Shown: piece after piece, positions 24,483 through 28,140 of the stretch
Numbering within the stretch: position 1 is the stretch's first letter
Layout: the number at the start of each line of letters is the position of its first letter
DNA from: an uncultured Collinsella sp.
GTDB lineage: Bacteria; Actinomycetota; Coriobacteriia; Coriobacteriales; Coriobacteriaceae
Assembly: GCA_902494765.1 (NCBI GenBank)
Contig: CABUUK010000030.1
Span: 1 to 28,140, forward strand
Direction: 5' to 3'
Length of the DNA: 28,140 nucleotides
The notes under the pieces: model-generated
Seen by the model: only the letters and a program-made list of their open reading frames with translations
The model's database searches: none
Told to the model about the DNA's origin: nothing
Translations under genes and position numbers: made by a program

Positions 24483-25916
24483 ATGGCTGTTATTGATGTG
24501 CTGCCTTCGGATGGGAAGGTTATTGACGAGGGTCCTGTTGGTTGCTCTGTTGATGTTTGTTGTGATGATTTTCGTCATCTCGATATTGGACTGCCGCCCG
24601 AGATTCTTCGACTCAAGGATGCTGGATATTTGACGCAGGCTGTTGCTGCTTGCGATCGCCTTTTGGAGCAGAGTCCTGAGCCTTCGCTGGCTGCTTGTAT
24701 TCGTGCCGAGCGGTATCGCATGCTCGAGACGCCGCTTCATTTTTCGGTGTCGCGCGATCAGGCTATTGCGATGATTCGCGAGGAGTGGCCAAAGTTTACC
24801 GAAGAGCAGTTTGATGACCTGATTAATCGTAAGCGTATTGACTGGCGCTTTATCGATGGCGAGCTGTTCGTTCTCGACAACTTCCTCGATTCGCTTCGCG
24901 TGTACCCTAAGGAGGTTCCGGGCCTGCGTCCCGATTCTACGGACGGCATTGCGCTGCGTAACCAGATGCTCAGGGAGATGGAGTCGCAAAACGGGTTGAC
25001 TCGCGTCATCACGCTTAAGGCATCCGTGTCTGTCCCCGGGGCTCTGGAGGGAGAGGCCGTTCGCGCGTGGCTTCCCGTTGCCGCCGCCTGTCGTCAACAG
25101 TCTCAAATCGAGGTTCTCGATATGACGTCGGAGGGTACCGTTGCCTCTGAAAACGTTTCGGCTCGTACTGCCTCTTGGATATCTTCGACTGAACATTCAT
25201 TCTCGGTGACCTATCGCTATCACATCGATGCTGCCTATTGCGATATCTATGGTGGCGCGCTCCCATCGCATGCGTGCATGGACACGCCGCTGCCCGAGGA
25301 CACTTCCGAGGACCGTCCGCATATTGCGTTTACGCCGTATCTGCGACAGTTGACGGAGCGTGTCATTGACGGGCTCGAGGATCCGCTCGATCGCGCTCGT
25401 GCAATCTATGATTACCTGACACAGCATATCGACTATCGCTATCAGCCACCGTACCTGCTTTTGGAATCTATTGCCGACGACTGTGCACACTCGCTCCGCG
25501 GCGATTGCGGCGTTATGGCGCTCACGTTTATCACCATGTGCCGCATTGCGGGCGTTCCTGCCCGTTGGCAGAGCGGCCTGTATGTTGCTCCCGATTCGGT
25601 GGGGCCGCACGATTGGGCTGAGTTCTATACGCCACAGACCGGTTGGCTTAACGCCGACGTATCGTTTGGTTCCTCGGCACGCAGGATGGGGGAGGAATGG
25701 CGTCGTCGTCACTACTTTGGCAATCTCGACCCGTGGCGTATGGTGGCCAACAACCGATTCCAGGCTGAATTTGTGCCTGCTTTCGATGGTATGCGCGAGG
25801 ATCCCTATGACAACCAGATGGGCGAGGCCTCGGTTGACGGACGTGGATGTCGTAAGCGGGAGATGTTGCGCAAGGTTGAGCTTATCGAAATGCTCGAAGT
25901 TCCATTTTCGGACTAA
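24483..25916 (+). CDS. Transglutaminase-like (cysteine protease fold) protein of unknown role
   Basis: The 477-residue protein has a transglutaminase-like core near its C-terminus with the full triad: Cys342 in RGDCGVMAL, His376 in PHDWAEFY and Asp392 in NADVSFG. The first 300 residues are not recognised. No signal peptide or membrane span is seen, so it is probably cytosolic. Proteins of this kind may cut or modify peptides, but no substrate is evident. The start is the ATG at 24483 with TGGAG seven bases upstream; an earlier GTG at 24465 is less likely. The first 200 bases are rich in T-ending codons and look lower in GC than neighbouring genes, which may mean acquisition or low expression. 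It is a single gene ahead of a tRNA. Confidence 0.75.
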   Translation: MAVIDVLPSDGKVIDEGPVGCSVDVCCDDFRHLDIGLPPEILRLKDAGYLTQAVAACDRLLEQSPEPSLAACIRAERYRMLETPLHFSVSRDQAIAMIREEWPKFTEEQFDDLINRKRIDWRFIDGELFVLDNFLDSLRVYPKEVPGLRPDSTDGIALRNQMLREMESQNGLTRVITLKASVSVPGALEGEAVRAWLPVAAACRQQSQIEVLDMTSEGTVASENVSARTASWISSTEHSFSVTYRYHIDAAYCDIYGGALPSHACMDTPLPEDTSEDRPHIAFTPYLRQLTERVIDGLEDPLDRARAIYDYLTQHIDYRYQPPYLLLESIADDCAHSLRGDCGVMALTFITMCRIAGVPARWQSGLYVAPDSVGPHDWAEFYTPQTGWLNADVSFGSSARRMGEEWRRRHYFGNLDPWRMVANNRFQAEFVPAFDGMREDPYDNQMGEASVDGRGCRKREMLRKVELIEMLEVPFSD

Positions 25917-25955
25917 TCAACAGAAAGCTGTGATAAACTAACTCACGCATTGCGT

Positions 25956-26042
25956 GCCCGAGTGGCGGAATTGGCAGACGCAGTGGACTCAAAATCCACC
26001 GTTGGCAACAACGTGCGAGTTCGAGTCTCGCCTCGGGCACCA
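25956..26042 (+). tRNA. tRNA-Leu (anticodon CAA)
   Basis: The acceptor stem GCCCGAG (25956-25962) pairs with CTCGGGC (26032-26038), followed by the discriminator A and an encoded CCA at 26040-26042. The anticodon stem GTGGA/TCCAC encloses CTCAAAA, giving anticodon CAA at 25990-25992, which reads UUG. The long variable arm and TTCGAGT T-loop fit a class II leucine tRNA of 87 bases. Confidence 0.96.
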
Positions 26043-26061
26043 TACATGCAAGTGAGCGTTC

Positions 26062-26085
26062 AAGGGGGTCAAGACCCCCTTTTTC
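26062..26085 (+). terminator. Terminator of tRNA-Leu
   Basis: AAGGGGGT (26062-26069), loop CAAG, ACCCCCTT (26074-26081), then a T-run. It begins 20 bases past the tRNA. Confidence 0.88.
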
Positions 26086-26119
26086 GTGCCGAACTCGCGT
26101 GAGCGCGCGGAGCGTTAAG

Positions 26120-26195
26120 CAAACAGGCCCGTGGCCTGTTTGTAGCGGAGCGTGGCGAGGGCGCCATGCGCCCGAAGCCCGGGGCTTCGCGAAGC
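26120..26195. repeat. Cluster of small perfect hairpins between the two tRNA 3' ends
   Basis: CAAACAGGCC-CGT-GGCCTGTTTG (26120-26142), GGGCGC-CAT-GCGCCC (26159-26173), and overlapping palindromes GAAGCCC/GGGCTTC (26174-26188) and GCTTCGCGAAGC (26184-26195) follow one another. No ORF of credit lies here. Confidence 0.6.
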
Positions 26196-26203
26196 GAAGG
26201 CCC

Positions 26204-26270
26204 TTCGAGTCTCGCCTCGGGCACCATACATGCACCTGCGCTTCAAGGGGGTCAAGGCCCCCTTTTTCGT
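26204..26270 (+). repeat. Second copy of the tRNA-Leu 3' end plus terminator (att-like direct repeat)
   Basis: 31 bases from the T-arm through CCA and beyond are identical at 26020-26050 and 26204-26234 (TTCGAGTC...ACATGCA). The likeness goes on through the terminator to 26087 and 26270. In the second terminator (26245-26267) one stem base is changed but still pairs. The 5' part of the tRNA is missing. This may be an attachment-site repeat from a lost or tiny integrated element, or the stump of a tandem tRNA copy. No integrase gene is in the window. Confidence 0.75.
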
Positions 26271-26300
26271 GTACGTAATGTGATAACGCGCGGCACGTGT

Positions 26301-26306
26301 TATTAT
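26301..26306 (+). promoter_or_regulatory. Candidate -10 for the infC operon
   Basis: TATTAT lies about 35 bases before the first leader hairpin. No clear -35 is found, so this is a weak call. Confidence 0.3.
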
Positions 26307-26339
26307 TCGCAAGGCGTTGTTCCCGCAATGCCCTAAAGA

Positions 26340-26469
26340 GGAACCCGAGGGTTCCCACCTTTTGGCGCCAATGAGCAGCTGACTGGTCATACAACTTAGA
26401 TTCCCTTCCTCATACCGAGGATGTCTATGTGTACGACCTGGTTGCAAAGAAGCGCCGGGTTATTTTTTT
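26340..26469 (+). promoter_or_regulatory. infC leader with mutually exclusive hairpins (likely transcription attenuator)
   Basis: The leader has a stem GGAACCC/GGGTTCC (26340-26355) and a palindrome TTGGCGCCAA (26362-26371). Then come two competing pairings. GACCTGG (26435-26441) pairs with CCGGGTT (26455-26461) directly before ATTTTTTT, forming a terminator. GGTCATACA (26385-26393) can instead pair with TGTACGACC (26430-26438) at eight of nine positions, taking up the same GACC. In other bacteria the infC-rpmI-rplT operon is controlled by L20 binding to its leader; that link here is inference. Confidence 0.6.
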
Positions 26470-26488
26470 ATGAATGGAGGTAGGGAAA

Positions 26489-27043
26489 ATAGCTAAGTCT
26501 GATGACACCCGCATCAACGACGAGATCACTGCATCTTCGTGCCGTTTGATTGGCGTCGATGGCTCTCAGCTCGGCCTGTTCGCCATCCGCGATGCCCAGC
26601 GCGTCGCCGACGATCAGGGTCTCGACCTGGTCGAGATCGCTCCCAACGCGGAGCCGCCGGTCTGCAAGGTCATGGACTACGGTAAGTTCAAGTACCAGCA
26701 GGCCATGAAGGCCAAGGCCGCTCGTAAGAACCAGTCCAAGGTCGAGGTCAAGGAAATGAAGTTCCGACCCAAGATCGACGTTGGCGACTACGAGACCAAG
26801 AAGGGCCACGTTCTGCGTTTCCTCAAGAAGGGCGCACGCGTTAAGATCACCATCATGTTCCGCGGCCGTGAGATGGCTCACCCGGAGCAGGGTCTTAACG
26901 TTCTCGAGCGTCTCGCCGAGGATCTCAAGCCTTACGCTACGGTCGAGTCCAAGCCTAAGATGGAAGGCCGTAACATGCTTATGCTGCTCGCCCCGATTAA
27001 GGGCGCCTTCGATGAGGATAAAGCGGCAAGCGATACCAAGTAA
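26489..27043 (+). CDS. infC: Translation initiation factor IF-3, with probable AUA start
   Basis: IF-3 binds the 30S subunit, keeps subunits apart and proofreads the start codon. The 184-residue product has the usual two domains: the N-terminal RINDEI...RLIGVDGSQLG and DLVEIAPNAEPPVCKVMDYGKFKY, then a C-terminal domain with KEMKFRPKIDVGDYETK and FRGREMAHPE. The frame is open from an ATG at 26474, but the only Shine-Dalgarno, GGAGG (26476-26480), lies inside that stretch. Counting eight bases on from GGAGG gives ATA at 26489, giving M-AKSDDTRIN. Non-AUG starts are a known autoregulatory device in infC (AUU in E. coli). rpmI and rplT follow in the usual order. Confidence 0.93.
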   Translation: MAKSDDTRINDEITASSCRLIGVDGSQLGLFAIRDAQRVADDQGLDLVEIAPNAEPPVCKVMDYGKFKYQQAMKAKAARKNQSKVEVKEMKFRPKIDVGDYETKKGHVLRFLKKGARVKITIMFRGREMAHPEQGLNVLERLAEDLKPYATVESKPKMEGRNMLMLLAPIKGAFDEDKAASDTK

Positions 27044-27075
27044 CTAGTGTTCTGTAACCGATTAAGGAGTATTTC

Positions 27076-27267
27076 ATGCCTAAGATGAAGTCCCACAGCG
27101 GCACCAAGAAGCGTTTCCGCAAGACTGGTACCGGCAAGCTTATGCGCGCCAAGGCTTTCAAGAGCCACATCCTGAGCAAGAAGTCCACCAAGCGTAAGCG
27201 TGGCTTCCGTCAGGAGACCGAGATCGCCGCTGCCGACCGCAAGGTCATCAAGTCGCGTCTCGCCTAA
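27076..27267 (+). CDS. rpmI: Ribosomal protein bL35
   Basis: This basic 63-residue protein of the large ribosomal subunit has the family start MPKMKSHSGTKKRF and the HILSKKSTKRKR segment. AAGGAG lies six bases upstream. It sits between infC and rplT, 32 bp after infC, as in most bacteria. Confidence 0.97.
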   Translation: MPKMKSHSGTKKRFRKTGTGKLMRAKAFKSHILSKKSTKRKRGFRQETEIAAADRKVIKSRLA

Positions 27268-27313
27268 GTTCGCGTTCCCGTTTTTCGTTTTACCGTCTAG
27301 GAGTTGATAGAAC

Positions 27314-27673
27314 ATGGCACGTATTAAGCGCGCTGTTGCCGCCAAGAAGAAGCGCCGTACCGTTATGCACCGTGCGAAGGGTTACTACGGTGCCGCTTCG
27401 CGTACTTACAAGCATGCTAAAGAGCAGGTCCAGCACTCCCTGCAGTATCAGTATCGTGATCGCCGCAACAAGAAGCGCGAGATCCGTTCTCTCTGGATCA
27501 CTCGTATCAACGCTGCTGCTCGCCTGAACGACATCTCTTACTCTCAGTTCATGCACGGCCTGAAGGTTGCCGGCATCGAGCTCGACCGCAAGGTCCTGGC
27601 TCAGATGGCTTACGAGGATATCGAGTCCTTCAACGAGCTGGCTACCATCGCCAAGAAGGCTCTCGAGGCCTAA
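27314..27673 (+). CDS. rplT: Ribosomal protein bL20
   Basis: This 119-residue protein binds 23S rRNA early in large-subunit assembly. It has the classic N-terminus MARIKRAVAAKKKRR, then AKGYYGAASRTYKHA and RDRRNKKREIRSLWITRINAA. AGGAG lies upstream with normal spacing. L20 is the repressor of this operon in several bacteria, which makes it the natural candidate ligand for the attenuator-like leader. Confidence 0.97.
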   Translation: MARIKRAVAAKKKRRTVMHRAKGYYGAASRTYKHAKEQVQHSLQYQYRDRRNKKREIRSLWITRINAAARLNDISYSQFMHGLKVAGIELDRKVLAQMAYEDIESFNELATIAKKALEA

Positions 27674-27694
27674 TAGATTCTCTTGAATCGCTAG

Positions 27695-27730
27695 GGGAGT
27701 GTCGCGTTGTGCGCGGCGCTCCCTCTTTTT
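27695..27730 (+). terminator. Terminator of the infC-rpmI-rplT operon
   Basis: GGGAGTGTCGCG (27695-27706) pairs with CGCGGCGCTCCC (27712-27723), 12 bp with two G-U pairs, followed by TCTTTTT. It begins 21 bp after the rplT stop. Confidence 0.9.
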
Positions 27731-28140
27731 ATCTGAGGCGCGGTTTACATTGCTAAAAGCGCGGGTAGATAAACACTTACAGGTGACCGATCTCTATATA
27801 TTCCTGAACCAAAGGGTCATCATCTGATACGTGCGGAAGATCCGCACCAGTCTTTCTATTACCTATAGAAAGCAATATGTTGTGTAGGACTTGTGAAGAG
27901 TGGAATTGACGTCCCACGGGGCCCCTCCGGTCTGGCAATATATCTCCTTGCCGCGCGGCCCGGTCGAACCGGATGAGCCGCAAAGCGTGCACCTTGAGAA
28001 CCGGATACTGCGAGGATGGACACTTCAAGTGTCGCATCCGGGCAGACATCGAACCATTTGAAATGGTCTAACTTGGATTTGTTTTTCGCAAGGCCGCCGA
28101 GAGGCGGCCCCGAGAAATTCCTTTTCCTATCTAATAGAAC
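27731..28140 (+). other. Gene-free region, probable leader of an rRNA operon
   Basis: No credible ORF is found in these 410 bp. CACCTTGAGAACCGGATAC at about 27988-28006 resembles the TTGAGAAC... segment found in rRNA leaders and spacers of actinobacteria. Many stems are present: GTGCGGA/TCCGCAC (27831-27847), CTTTCTAT/ATAGAAAG (27852-27872), a stem around GACACTT/AAGTGTC (near 28018-28033), ACCATTT/AAATGGT and GGCCGCC/GGCGGCC (28092-28109). TTTACA (27744) with TAGATA 16 bp on could be a promoter. The 16S gene itself would lie outside the window, so the call is inference. Confidence 0.45.

Noticed and set aside
25882..26447. Two minus-strand frames across tRNA-Leu and its repeat
   Set aside because: They read the complement of a tRNA and hairpins; such frames are well-known false genes.
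27777..28049. 90-codon minus-strand frame near the right edge
   Set aside because: No ribosome site, no recognisable sequence, and it covers the hairpin-rich probable rRNA leader.

Overview
The window is a high-GC, gene-dense bacterial chromosome segment. Gene content, strong GGAGG-type ribosome binding sites, a RecJ protein fused to a helicase, and an infC-rpmI-rplT operon all suggest a gut actinobacterium of the Coriobacteriia. Collinsella is my best guess from the overall look of the proteins and intergenic repeats; no 16S or other marker in the window proves it.

Layout. 1-117 is the left end of an insertion sequence of IS3/IS150 type with the start of its first ORF. 171-3917 (-) is the large single-chain purL, divergent from a cation:proton antiporter (4102-5664, +). 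5682-6037 is a non-coding array of six 62-bp dyad units. 6134-6883 (-) is an SDR oxidoreductase and 7098-8441 (-) homoserine dehydrogenase, each followed by a clear terminator. 8442-8917 holds the hom upstream region, a decayed C-terminal scrap of a LivJ-like gene and the leader of the next operon. 8918-13779 (+) is a complete branched-chain amino acid ABC operon (livJ-H-M-G-F) ending in a strong terminator. 13954-15432 (+) is a cutC plus GalT-like (DUF4931-type) pair, convergent with a BASS-family transporter (15463-16461, -).

16686-23169 (+) carries a RecJ nuclease fused to a DEAH-box helicase, then a bifunctional Rel (p)ppGpp enzyme 15 bp later, then an MBL-fold hydrolase. 23364-24230 is class II fructose-bisphosphate aldolase, followed by a 92-bp near-perfect palindrome and a transglutaminase-fold protein (24483-25916). 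A tRNA-Leu(CAA) at 25956-26042 has a second copy of its 3' end and terminator 184 bp downstream. 26340-27730 is the infC-rpmI-rplT translation operon with a leader that looks like a transcription attenuator. infC appears to start at an AUA codon. The last 400 bp have no gene and resemble the leader of an rRNA operon whose 16S gene would lie beyond the window.

Most genes are housekeeping: purine and threonine/methionine synthesis, amino acid uptake, stringent response, DNA repair, glycolysis and translation. The unusual content is mainly in the gaps: the 62-bp array, several long inverted repeats, the tRNA 3'-end duplication and the infC control region. I see no phage, CRISPR or defence locus.
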